Part shown: piece by piece, positions 17,635-25,748 of the stretch
How positions within the stretch are numbered: position 1 is the stretch's first letter
Layout: every line of letters starts with the position of its first letter
DNA from: Orlajensenia leifsoniae
GTDB taxonomy: Bacteria > Actinomycetota > Actinomycetes > Actinomycetales > Microbacteriaceae
Assembly: GCF_004570845.1 (NCBI RefSeq)
Contig: NZ_SPQZ01000002.1
Span: 1 to 64,000, forward strand
DNA length: 64,000 nucleotides
Reading direction: 5' to 3'
Notes under the pieces: model-generated
The model's input: the letters and a program-made list of their open reading frames with translations, nothing else
Database searches by the model: none
What the model was told of the DNA's origin: nothing
Made by a program: the position numbers and the translations under genes

Positions 17635-17720
17635 GGCCTACATCCAGCATGCCTCGCCGAGGCGTTCGCCGCAAGGGAAATCGGCGTGCAATCGGTGAAC
17701 GGATCGGGTTGGATGGAGTC

Positions 17721-18092
17721 ATGACCGATCTGAACAGCAAGCCAGAAGTCGACTTCCCGGAGGGCCCGGCGCCCGAGACCCTCGTCATCGAGGACATCGT
17801 CGTCGGAGACGGCGCCGAGGCCCAGGCCTCATCGACCGTCGACGTGCACTACCTCGGCGTGGAGTACGAGTCGGGCGACGAGTTCGACTCGTCGTGGAGC
17901 CGCGGCGAGTCCATCAACTTCCCGCTCAACCGCCTCATCGCGGGTTGGCAGGAGGGCATCCCCGGCATGAAGGTCGGCGGACGCCGCAAGCTCGTCGTGC
18001 CGCCGCACCAGGCCTACGGACCCGCAGGCGGAGGACACCAGCTCTCGGGCAAGACCCTCGTCTTCATCATCGATCTCAAGGGCGTCAGCTAG
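17721..18092 (+). CDS. FKBP-type peptidyl-prolyl cis-trans isomerase
   Basis: 123 residues, a single cytoplasmic FKBP domain with VDVHYLGVEYESGDEFDSSW, FPLNRLIAGWQEGIPGMKVGG and the closing GKTLVFIIDLKGV. These are the conserved active-site strands of the family. The protein accelerates proline isomerisation during folding. No signal peptide or lipobox is present. ATG 17721 is chosen at the usual short N-terminal lead-in. A terminator hairpin follows. Confidence 0.92.
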   Translation: MTDLNSKPEVDFPEGPAPETLVIEDIVVGDGAEAQASSTVDVHYLGVEYESGDEFDSSWSRGESINFPLNRLIAGWQEGIPGMKVGGRRKLVVPPHQAYGPAGGGHQLSGKTLVFIIDLKGVS

Positions 18093-18111
18093 TCCGACCC
18101 CTGCACGAGCG

Positions 18112-18143
18112 ACGGCCCGTCTCCTCAGGGGAGGCGGGCCGTT
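18112..18143 (+). terminator. Terminator after the FKBP gene
   Basis: Stem of 13 bp (18112-18125 with 18131-18143, one G-T pair) 20 nt after the FKBP stop. Confidence 0.75.
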
Positions 18144-18154
18144 CGCGTTTCCTG

Positions 18155-18254
18155 CTCGCTGAGGCCCGGACGCAGTCCGCGGCCGAAGCGCCTTCAGCCG
18201 GTTGAAGCGCTCGGCGCGCTTCGGGCGGTCGCTCCGCTCGGCCCTCAGCGAGCT
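18155..18254. repeat. Family A dispersed palindrome
   Basis: GCTCGCTGAGGCCC at 18155-18168 faces GGCCCTCAGCGAGC at 18241-18254, with shorter internal pairings between. It lies between the converging FKBP and hydrolase genes and overlaps the last codons of the hydrolase (stop at 18245). Confidence 0.75.
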
Positions 18255-18964
18255 CGGGGCGAAGGAACTGCCGGCGGCGCCTCGGCGATCGCGTCGACGA
18301 TCGCCAGCACGCGCACATCCGCGAGGATGCGGAAGTGCCCGAGGAACGGCATCCGGATGTTCCGATACGCGCCTGGGAGCAGGCTCCCGTCGGGCACGAC
18401 GGGGTCGACCGTGCTGAAGATCGAGGTGATGCGCTCGTTGATGTCGAGGATCGTCGCGAAGCGCTTCAGAAGCGCATCCGTCGGGGAGAACTCCCGCAAC
18501 TCCCGCCGGATCGCGTAACGCGCATAGGCCGAACCCGCGAACGGCGTGTTGATCGCCACCAGGTGGGCGACCCGAACGGGCCCTCCGGTGGCCTGGGCGG
18601 CTGCGTCATCGATGAGCACCTGCTTGCCGATCAGGCCGCCCTTGCTGTGCGCCACGATCACGACGTCGCGCAGGTCGCGCTGCTCGAGCATCCCGGCCAC
18701 GAGCACGGCGGAGTCCGTGATGACGTCACGGTTGTGGCGCAGCTCGGGCACGACGTGCACCGGGTGCCCACTGGCGGAGAGGCGCTCGACCAACGGCAGC
18801 ATGAAGCGCCAGTCCTCGTAGATGCCGGGCAGGATCACCACCGGTCGCTTCGTGCCGGCGAGGTAGGTCGCCGGCTTCGCGCCCGACCGCAGCACGTCGT
18901 ACTGCCTCCGCGCCACGTAGGCGTAGTCGTGCACGAGGTCGGAGAGCAGCTTGAGCGGATTCAT
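18245..18964 (-). CDS. Alpha/beta hydrolase (esterase/lipase-like)
   Basis: 239 residues. VVILPGIYEDW supplies the oxyanion region and VAHSKGG the nucleophile elbow with Ser107. This is a compact fold like those of triacylglycerol lipase or GPI-deacylase-type hydrolases. The substrate is unknown and there is no signal peptide. Its ATG shares one nt with the stop of the upstream hydrolase gene (TGATG), so the two are co-translated. The C-terminus SPRAR and the TGA stop are encoded inside a family A palindrome. Confidence 0.78.
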   Translation of the reverse strand: MNPLKLLSDLVHDYAYVARRQYDVLRSGAKPATYLAGTKRPVVILPGIYEDWRFMLPLVERLSASGHPVHVVPELRHNRDVITDSAVLVAGMLEQRDLRDVVIVAHSKGGLIGKQVLIDDAAAQATGGPVRVAHLVAINTPFAGSAYARYAIRRELREFSPTDALLKRFATILDINERITSIFSTVDPVVPDGSLLPGAYRNIRMPFLGHFRILADVRVLAIVDAIAEAPPAVPSPRAR

Positions 18965-19818
18965 CAGGCCTCGGCCTGGCTCTCGAGCACGGCGCCTCCG
19001 TCGGAGCCCGCCTCCCGGGTGTCATCGACCCCGCGCGCGATTCCAGCGAACTGCACGATGAGCGCTGCCGGCGTGGCCGCGTCGACGTACATGCCCACGT
19101 GCGCCCGGCCCGTGAGCGTGTGGTGGGCGGCGACGGGGATCGCCTCGGCGAGGCTGCGGTTCCAGGCCTCGGAGCAGATGGGGTCGTGCTCGCCGCGCAT
19201 CGCGAGCACCGGCATCCGCAGCTCGGCCGCGCGCTCCAGCATCGGGTAGGCGACCATCACCGGCGCCTGCTTGAGCATCCAGCGCGGCCCGCACTTGAGG
19301 TAGTCGGTGGCGACGATCCAGTTCACGTCGGGGCGTTCGCGCAGGGTGTCCTGGGCGAGCCTGAGCATCTGCCGCGGCAGCGTCTGCTCGGCGACGTCGG
19401 TCACGGTGCCGATGAGCACGGCATGGCCCACCGCCGCAGGATGCTGCAGGGCGGCCTCGACGACGACCTGCGTGCCCATCGAGTGGCCGACGAGCACGGC
19501 ATCGGTGATGCCGGATGCGTCCATCCACCGGGCGACGAGGGAGCCGTAGCGTTCCATCGGCAGCGGGTCGCGTGGCTCGGGAGCATCGCCCATGCCGGGC
19601 AGTTCCAGCACGAACACGGGCCCGCGGGTGAGCAGCGCCGTCGCGAGCGGACCGAAGTAGCGCGAGGCGACGCCGATGCCGGGCACGAGCACGAACGGGC
19701 GCCCGGAGACCGCGACGGACTCCTTGACGATGAGCGTGAGGCCGTCATCGGTGAAGGTCGTCGTGCGTGTCAGCCGCGGTTGCGCGCGTCGGATGCGCGA
19801 ACGCGGCGGCCTCGGCAT
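18964..19818 (-). CDS. Alpha/beta hydrolase
   Basis: 284 residues with a canonical fold: VLVPGIGVASRYFGPLA, ELPGMGD, nucleophile elbow GHSMG with Ser113, and a late RAHVGMYVDAA histidine region. The first 20 residues are very basic (PRPPRSRIRRAQPRLTR) and may not be part of the fold; a later start cannot be excluded. The substrate is not predictable. It is co-transcribed with the following hydrolase (1-nt overlap) and perhaps with the emfourin-like gene 101 nt upstream. Confidence 0.8.
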   Translation of the reverse strand: MPRPPRSRIRRAQPRLTRTTTFTDDGLTLIVKESVAVSGRPFVLVPGIGVASRYFGPLATALLTRGPVFVLELPGMGDAPEPRDPLPMERYGSLVARWMDASGITDAVLVGHSMGTQVVVEAALQHPAAVGHAVLIGTVTDVAEQTLPRQMLRLAQDTLRERPDVNWIVATDYLKCGPRWMLKQAPVMVAYPMLERAAELRMPVLAMRGEHDPICSEAWNRSLAEAIPVAAHHTLTGRAHVGMYVDAATPAALIVQFAGIARGVDDTREAGSDGGAVLESQAEA

Positions 19819-19919
19819 GCTGCGATCCCCTCACCGGCCGCCATCACCGTGACGTCCGCCATCAGGCTATCCCCACGGAACGAACCGATGCCGAGGCTTG
19901 ACTCGCCGGCCCGGATGCG

Positions 19920-20339
19920 TCAGTGGGCGGCGCGCGAGTCGGGCGTCGGGCGCGGGTCGGGCGTCGGGCGCGGGTCGGGCGTCGGGCGCGGGTCGGGTCC
20001 GGTGGTGGAATCCGCCGTTCGCACCCTGTCGACGAGTTCTCGCCACGGGCCCTGCAGCTGCTGCTCGGCCAGCGTGGCCTCGCGCTCGGGCGGGTCGGGC
20101 CTGTCGGTCGGCGCGTGCGCGTGGGTGTGGTCGAGGTCGGCGGGAGCGCCCGACTGTCGCTCGTAGCGGATGACGTAGACGAAGCGGTCGGGCTGCGGCG
20201 GCTGGGGCGGCACGTCGTCCCACGGGAGTTCTGCGAGCAGCACGAGCCAGGCGGCGGCATCGGGCTGCTCATCGACGAGCACGCTCCACGTTCGGCGGAG
20301 GCCGCCGAAGCCGCCGGATCGGGTGACGATCACGAGCAT
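19920..20339 (-). CDS. Emfourin-like protealysin inhibitor
   Basis: 139 residues. The N-terminal pattern MLVIVTRSGGFGGLRRTW followed by an acidic linker and a second conserved FVYVIRYE strand fits emfourin, the small proteinaceous inhibitor of protealysin-like M4 proteases. It lies directly downstream of such a protease gene in the same direction, which strengthens the call. Residues from about 115 on are a low-complexity PDPRPT tail from an 18-bp tandem repeat. TAGCAT (minus strand, 20347-20352) lies 7 nt before the ATG, so it may also have its own leaderless promoter. Confidence 0.72.
   Translation of the reverse strand: MLVIVTRSGGFGGLRRTWSVLVDEQPDAAAWLVLLAELPWDDVPPQPPQPDRFVYVIRYERQSGAPADLDHTHAHAPTDRPDPPEREATLAEQQLQGPWRELVDRVRTADSTTGPDPRPTPDPRPTPDPRPTPDSRAAH
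19940..19993. repeat. 18-bp tandem repeat, three copies, inside the inhibitor gene
   Basis: Three identical 18-bp units (19940-19957, 19958-19975, 19976-19993) encode PDPRPT repeats at the C-terminus of the emfourin-like protein. Being in frame, copy number can vary without frameshift. Confidence 0.9.
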
Positions 20340-20358
20340 GGTGGTGATGCTACTCCGG

Positions 20359-20472
20359 TCCCGCTCGCTGAGGGCCCAGCGGAGCGACCACAGGAAGCGC
20401 CCCCATCCCGCTCGCTGAGGGCCGAGCGAAGCGACCGCCCGGAGCGACCGCCTGGAGCGCCTCAGGGGAGCG
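20359..20472. repeat. Degenerate family A repeats between protease and inhibitor
   Basis: Two direct copies of CCCGCTCGCTGAGGGCC (from about 20359 and 20408) with intervening GGAGCGACC segments and a partial complementary CTCAGGGGAGCG at the end. The region separates the M4 protease stop from the inhibitor start and could form secondary structure between the two cistrons. Confidence 0.65.
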
Positions 20473-20474
20473 AC

Positions 20475-21677
20475 CTACTCGTCGGCCACCACACCCACAG
20501 CGAGCCAGGCTGCACGCACGGCGTCGGTCTCGGCGGCGTCGTCGCCGTAGCGCCGGGCTGCGGCATCCGTCGTCACCTTCGCGAAGCGGGAGAAGTCGGC
20601 ACGGGCGGCGAGGTCGTCGCCGGTGAGGGCGTCATACCAGATCTGGCCCGCCTTCTCCCAGGCTGCGCCCCCGATGGCCGTGGCCACGAGGTAGAACGCG
20701 TGATTGGGAATGCCGGAGTTGATGTGCACCCCGCCGCTGTCTGCGGTGGTGTCGTCGTAGTCGCGCATGTGGGCGGGCTGCGGGTCCTTGCCGAGCACGT
20801 CGTCGTCGTATGCCGTTCCCGGAGCCTTCAGGGAGCGCAACGCGATGCCCTGCACCTCGTCGGTGAAGAGCCCCTCGCCGATGAGCCAGCTCGCCTGATC
20901 GGCGGTCTGGCGCTTGGCGAACTGCGCCACGAGCGAGCCGAATACGTCGCTGACTGACTCGTTGAGGGCCCCGGACTGGCCCTCGTAGACGAGGTTCGCC
21001 GTGAACTGCGTGACGCCGTGCGTGAGTTCGTGGCCGATCACGTCGATCGCGATGGTGAAGCGGGTGAAGACCTCTCCGTCTCCGTCGCCGAACACCATGC
21101 GCTCGCCGTCCCAGAACGCGTTGTCGTACTGCTCGCCGTAGTGCACGGTGGCGTCAAGAGGGAGGCCCTTGCCGTCGATCGAGTCGCGGTTGTAGACGTC
21201 CCAGAACAGCTCGAAGGTGGCGCCGAGGCCGTCGTAGGCCTCGTTCACGCTGACGTCGTCTGTGGGCGGCTCGCCCTCGCGGCGCACCACCTCGCCGGGC
21301 AGCGTCTCGCGTCCCTGCGCGTCGGCGATGGTGCGCTCGGGCAGGCCCGGCGTGGCCGATCGCGGCCGGGCGGAGCGCGGCTGCGGGTTGCGGGTGAGGG
21401 GGTTCGGCTCGTCAAAGCGCACGCCGTCGCGCACGAGGGAGACCTTCGCTGCGTGGGAGGCGTTCTGGAAACGCGGATCGTCTGTGGCGGCGATGGCCGC
21501 CAGCAGGTACGGCGGAACGATGGAGTGGTGCCGCGGGATCCGGGCAGCGCCAGCATGAGTGCCGGCAACGCCCTCACGGGCTCGGTCAGCGCCGTCGTGG
21601 ATTCCGACAGCACTGCGGCCCTCGGCATCCGTCGTCGCGTGCGAACGGATGTCGTGTGTGTCGTTCCCCCGGTTCAT
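20475..21677 (-). CDS. M4-family metallopeptidase, protealysin-like
   Basis: 400 residues. The zinc motif is HELTH at 216-220 with the third ligand Glu240 in GALNESVSD; the later GVHINSGIPNHAFYL contains the catalytic-histidine region. There is no signal peptide. A short propeptide with HSIVPPYLLAAIA at about 51-63 is the PrIFA-type protealysin precursor hallmark, so the enzyme is probably cytoplasmic or released by a non-Sec route. -10 TAGGCT (minus strand, 21684-21689) lies six nt before the ATG. The neighbouring emfourin-like inhibitor probably controls its activity. Confidence 0.9.
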   Translation of the reverse strand: MNRGNDTHDIRSHATTDAEGRSAVGIHDGADRAREGVAGTHAGAARIPRHHSIVPPYLLAAIAATDDPRFQNASHAAKVSLVRDGVRFDEPNPLTRNPQPRSARPRSATPGLPERTIADAQGRETLPGEVVRREGEPPTDDVSVNEAYDGLGATFELFWDVYNRDSIDGKGLPLDATVHYGEQYDNAFWDGERMVFGDGDGEVFTRFTIAIDVIGHELTHGVTQFTANLVYEGQSGALNESVSDVFGSLVAQFAKRQTADQASWLIGEGLFTDEVQGIALRSLKAPGTAYDDDVLGKDPQPAHMRDYDDTTADSGGVHINSGIPNHAFYLVATAIGGAAWEKAGQIWYDALTGDDLAARADFSRFAKVTTDAAARRYGDDAAETDAVRAAWLAVGVVADE

Positions 21678-21749
21678 GCTGCGAGCCTAACCCGACCCCC
21701 GGACAGGGGAGAGGCATGCGTCTCGCGCCGCGTTTCGTAGACTCTCCCC

Positions 21750-22580
21750 ATGCCGAGCCTCGCCGCCAGCACCGCCGACGCACCCGCTCTGCCACGCCTG
21801 TCGTGGAAGCTGGTGCCGACGCTGTTCGTGTGCGCCGCGGCGGTCATGCTCTTCGGCGTGCAGATCGTGTGGATCGGCTACGCGCTGCTCGCGGTGGGCC
21901 TCGTGATCGCCGCCATCGTCGATCGGGCGCTGCTGCGCGACCTCACCCTCATCGCCGCGGGGCTCGTGATCATCTCGACGATCTCGCTGGCGGCCGACAT
22001 CAGCTACGTCAACATGGTGCGGATGGGCACTGTGCTCGCCCTCGCCGTCGCCGTGCCCTACCTGGTGTCGCGCTACGTCTACCGCGAGTACGCCATCAGG
22101 TTCCCGTGGCGCGGGGGTGGCCGCTGGACCCGCGCGCAGTGGTTCTACCTGGTGCTCGTGCTGGTGCTCGGCTGGACCATCCTCCCGTTCTACTTCATCA
22201 CCTCGGGCGTCTACACGAACTGGCCGACCGTCACGGAACCGGATGCGATCGCTCGACTCCTCGTCGGTGTGAACGCCGTCGGCATCTGGGACGAGCTGTT
22301 CTTCATTTGCGTGGTCTACACGCTGCTGCGACGGCATTTCCCGAACTGGCAGGCGAACCTCCTGCAGGCCGTCATCTTCGTCTCGTTCCTGTGGGAGCTC
22401 GGCTACCAGAGCTGGGGTCCGCTGCTCACCTTCCCGTTCGCGCTGCTGCAGGGCTACACCTTCTCCCTCACGCGCTCTCTCGGCTACGTGATCACCGTGC
22501 ACCTGCTCTTCGACCTGGTGGTCTTCCTCGTCATCGTGCACGCGCACAACCCCGGAGCGCTGCCGATCTTCCTGCTCTGA
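21750..22580 (+). CDS. CPBP-family (CAAX protease-like/Abi) membrane protein
   Basis: 276 residues with about eight membrane helices. The CPBP motif appears as WDELFFI in helix five and HLLFD near the C-terminus, matching the glutamate and histidine positions of the family. The arginine of the usual EExxxR motif is missing, so activity is uncertain. It is divergent from the M4 protease. TAGACT at 21738-21743, six nt before the ATG, implies a leaderless transcript. Confidence 0.72.
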   Translation: MPSLAASTADAPALPRLSWKLVPTLFVCAAAVMLFGVQIVWIGYALLAVGLVIAAIVDRALLRDLTLIAAGLVIISTISLAADISYVNMVRMGTVLALAVAVPYLVSRYVYREYAIRFPWRGGGRWTRAQWFYLVLVLVLGWTILPFYFITSGVYTNWPTVTEPDAIARLLVGVNAVGIWDELFFICVVYTLLRRHFPNWQANLLQAVIFVSFLWELGYQSWGPLLTFPFALLQGYTFSLTRSLGYVITVHLLFDLVVFLVIVHAHNPGALPIFLL

Positions 22581-22808
22581 GACTGCCCTCGTGCTGCCGC
22601 CGGTCGCCTCCGCCGCCGTGTTCGCAGGATGAGGACGCAGCTGAGTGCTCGGAGGGGGTCATCCTCGCCGTGATCCTGTGAACGGAGGCGGCGCGATCAG
22701 AGGGCGGCATCCGTTCGCCCCGCGTTCACCCGGCGTTCGCGGACGCCCGACAGTCTGAGCCGGGCCGCGCGTGCGGCCCACACTCACGCGTGCGAAGGGC
22801 AGACACGA

Positions 22809-25673
22809 ATGCGATCGACCTGGCGGGCTGCGACAGCGGCCCTGCTCACCTCCCTGGTGCTGGCAGCACCTCTCACGGCGGCTCTCGGTCAGGCCGATGC
22901 GGCCTCGGCTGCGCCCGCCGTGACCGACCTGCGCATCAACGAGGTGGAGTCCGACGGCGGAACCCCCGGCGACTGGATCGAACTCGCGAACCCGAGCACG
23001 GCATCCGTCGACGCCTCCGGTCTCGTTCTCAAGGACAACGACGACACCCACGCCTTCGTCATCCCGAGCGGATCGACCATCGCGGCCGGCGGCTTCCTCG
23101 CGCTCGACGTCGACCCGTCGTTCGGTCTCGGCAAGGCCGACTCCGCACGCCTCTTTACGGCCGACGGCGCGCTCATCGACTCCTACACCTGGGCCGCCCA
23201 CGCCGTCGGCACCACGTACGGGCGATGCGCGGATGCGACAGGAGACTTCACGACGACGGCCTCGGTCACGAAGGGTGCTGCCAACGACTGCGGCACCGGA
23301 ACGCCGACTCCGACGCCCACGGCCACCCCGACGCCCACCGCCACCCCGACGCCCACCCCGACGACTCCGCCGGCTGAGGCGTCAGCGATCCGCATCAACG
23401 AGATCGAGTCGAACCCGGATGACTGGGTGGAGTTCATCAACACTTCCGACGCCGCCGTCGACGCCTCGGGCTACAAGCTCAAGGACGGCGACGACACCCA
23501 CGACTTCTTCGTGTTCCCCGCCGGCTCTGTGATCGCGCCGCACGGCCTGCTCGTGATCGACGCCCTCCCGTGGGGCCTCGGCGCTCCCGAGACGGCACGC
23601 CTCTACGCTCCCGACGGCACCACCCTCGTCGACAGTCACTCGTGGACCAACCACGCCGCCGCCAGCCTCGGCCGCTGCCCGGACGGCACCGGCGCCATCG
23701 TCGCGAACTCGTCCGTCACGAAGGGCGCTGCGAACGACTGCAGCGTCGCCGTGCGCATCAACGAGGTCGAGTCGAGCGGCGTCGACGGGGACTGGATCGA
23801 GCTGCGCAACATCGGCGCTCCGGCCGACATCTCGGGCCTCGTGCTCACCGACAACGACCCCACCCATGAGGTCGTCATCCCGGCCGGCACCCTGCTGCCC
23901 GCCAACGGGTTCGCCTCCTTCGCCACCGAGCCCGCCTTCGGACTTGGCGGTGCCGACTCCGCGAAGCTGCTCACGGCCGACCGCGGCACCGTCATCGACT
24001 CGTACAGCTGGACCACCCACGCCGCCACGAGCTACGGACGCTGCCCCGATGGCACCGGTGAGTTCATCACCACCGCAGAGCCCACCCGCGACGCCGCCAA
24101 CTCCTGCGTCGTGAGCGCGCCCGTCGACGCCTGGCCCGGCGGAGCATCCGTCACCACGGCCGACGTCGCCGGCGTCCTCGGCGGCAACATGAGCGGACTC
24201 GTGCACGAGCAGACCGGATCCGCCGCCTCGGCCGGGACGCTGTGGGCAGCCAAGAACGGCCCCGGTGCGCTCTACAACCTGGCCTGGAACGGCAGCGTCT
24301 GGGCACCGGTCACGACCGACGGCTGGTCGGCGGGCAAGACCCTGCACTATCCCGACGGAACCGGCGACGTCGATGCCGAGGGCGTCACGATCACCGGAGC
24401 CGGAGCATCCGGCGGCCTGTTCGTGGCCTCGGAGCGCAACAACGCGAACAATGCCGTCAGTCGCCTCTCCGTGCTGAAGTTCGACGTGTCGGGCGGCGCC
24501 ACCTCCCTCACCGCCACACGGGAATGGAACCTCACCGCCGACCTCCCCGCCGTCGGAGCCAACGCCGGCTTCGAGGCCGTGACCTGGGTTCCGGATGCGT
24601 GGCTCACGTCGCGCGGACTGCTCGACCAGAGCACCGGCGCCCTCTATGACCCGTCGCGCTACCCCGACCACGCCGGCGGCCTGTTCCTCGTCGGCGTCGA
24701 GACGGCCGGAGCGGTCTACGCCTACGCCCTCGACCAGACGACGGGCGCCTTCACCCGCGTCGCGTCCTTCGCGAGCGGTCTGACCAGCGTGATGGAACTC
24801 GGCTTCGACGCCGAGAAGAGCAAGGTGTGGGCCGTGTGCGACGACACCTGCCAGGGTCGGAGCATCCTGCTCGACATCGCGCAGGATGGTGTCGACGACG
24901 GCAGGTTCGCGGGCGTCGCCGCCTACGAGCGCCCGGCCGGCATGCCGAACCTCAACAACGAGGGCTTCGTCGTGATGCCGCAGTCGCAGTGCGTGGAGGG
25001 TTCGAAGCCGGTCTACTACGCCGATGACGCGGCGACGGATGGCCACGCGCTGCGCGCGGGCACGATCGACTGCACGGTGCTGCCGACGGACCCGACCGAC
25101 CCCACCGATCCCACGGACCCGACGGATCCCACCGACCCGACCGATCCCACGGACCCGACGGACCCGACGGACCCGACGGACCCCACCGACCCGGTGACGC
25201 CCGGCATCCCGACCCCGATCCCCGGTGACCAGCTCAGCGACGCGAACCGCGGACCTGTGTCAGCGGCATCCGGAGTCGTCGCGGGTGATCCCGTCACAGT
25301 GTCGGTCGGAGCCGAGCACGCGGGGGAGAAGGTCGACGTCTGGCTCTATTCGACGCCGCAGCACATCGGACGCACCGAGGTCGGCGCCGACGGAACCGTG
25401 ACCGTCACGATCCCCGCCGACACCGTTCCGGGCGCGCACCGCATCGCCGTCACCGATGCGAACGGCGACCTCATCGGCTGGACCGACATCACCATCACGG
25501 CGGCCGACGTCGCGGACGGATCGGCCACGGTCGACCCGTCCGCGGTCTCCTCCGGAACGCTCGCCTCGACGGGAGTCGATGTCGGGGGAGACGCCCTCCT
25601 CGCCGGAGCGCTGCTCCTCGCGGGCGCGGCGCTGTTCGTCGCTCGTCGTCGCCGAGTACGCGCGAACGGCTGA
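22809..25673 (+). CDS. Large secreted protein with three lamin-tail domains and a sortase-type C-terminus
   Basis: 954 residues: Sec signal (RSTWRAATAALLTSLVLAAP, cleavage near residue 32), lamin-tail domains (INEVES...WIEL pattern) at about 38-155, 192-305 and 311-430, a Thr/Pro linker at about 164-188, an unassigned region at about 440-765 resembling phytase-like/esterase-like beta-propellers, DPT repeats at about 770-805, an Ig-like segment, then LASTG at 918-922, a hydrophobic helix and RRRR. The LAxTG tail suggests wall anchoring by a class E sortase. LTD proteins often bind DNA or accompany extracellular nucleases or phosphatases. No neighbour clarifies its role. Confidence 0.82.
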   Translation: MRSTWRAATAALLTSLVLAAPLTAALGQADAASAAPAVTDLRINEVESDGGTPGDWIELANPSTASVDASGLVLKDNDDTHAFVIPSGSTIAAGGFLALDVDPSFGLGKADSARLFTADGALIDSYTWAAHAVGTTYGRCADATGDFTTTASVTKGAANDCGTGTPTPTPTATPTPTATPTPTPTTPPAEASAIRINEIESNPDDWVEFINTSDAAVDASGYKLKDGDDTHDFFVFPAGSVIAPHGLLVIDALPWGLGAPETARLYAPDGTTLVDSHSWTNHAAASLGRCPDGTGAIVANSSVTKGAANDCSVAVRINEVESSGVDGDWIELRNIGAPADISGLVLTDNDPTHEVVIPAGTLLPANGFASFATEPAFGLGGADSAKLLTADRGTVIDSYSWTTHAATSYGRCPDGTGEFITTAEPTRDAANSCVVSAPVDAWPGGASVTTADVAGVLGGNMSGLVHEQTGSAASAGTLWAAKNGPGALYNLAWNGSVWAPVTTDGWSAGKTLHYPDGTGDVDAEGVTITGAGASGGLFVASERNNANNAVSRLSVLKFDVSGGATSLTATREWNLTADLPAVGANAGFEAVTWVPDAWLTSRGLLDQSTGALYDPSRYPDHAGGLFLVGVETAGAVYAYALDQTTGAFTRVASFASGLTSVMELGFDAEKSKVWAVCDDTCQGRSILLDIAQDGVDDGRFAGVAAYERPAGMPNLNNEGFVVMPQSQCVEGSKPVYYADDAATDGHALRAGTIDCTVLPTDPTDPTDPTDPTDPTDPTDPTDPTDPTDPTDPTDPVTPGIPTPIPGDQLSDANRGPVSAASGVVAGDPVTVSVGAEHAGEKVDVWLYSTPQHIGRTEVGADGTVTVTIPADTVPGAHRIAVTDANGDLIGWTDITITAADVADGSATVDPSAVSSGTLASTGVDVGGDALLAGALLLAGAALFVARRRRVRANG
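25083..25195. repeat. In-frame 9-bp (DPT) tandem repeats
   Basis: A run of about a dozen GACCCGACC-type units encoding Asp-Pro-Thr, with synonymous drift between units. It forms the stalk between the propeller-like domain and the C-terminal wall region. Confidence 0.9.
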
Positions 25674-25703
25674 TTGCCCGAACGGCTGATCGCCTGAACG
25701 GAT

Positions 25704-25734
25704 GCGGGGCCCGAGCGAATCGCTCGGGCCCCGC
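25704..25734. terminator. Bidirectional terminator between converging genes
   Basis: Perfect 14-bp stem (25704-25717 with 25721-25734) and a 3-nt loop, placed between the ends of the LTD-protein and formaldehyde dehydrogenase genes. Confidence 0.85.
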
Positions 25735-25748
25735 GCTCGATCACTCAC

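Noticed and set aside
19940-25195. Short repeats considered as CRISPR arrays
   Set aside because: The units at 19940 and 25083 are contiguous in-frame tandem repeats without spacers.
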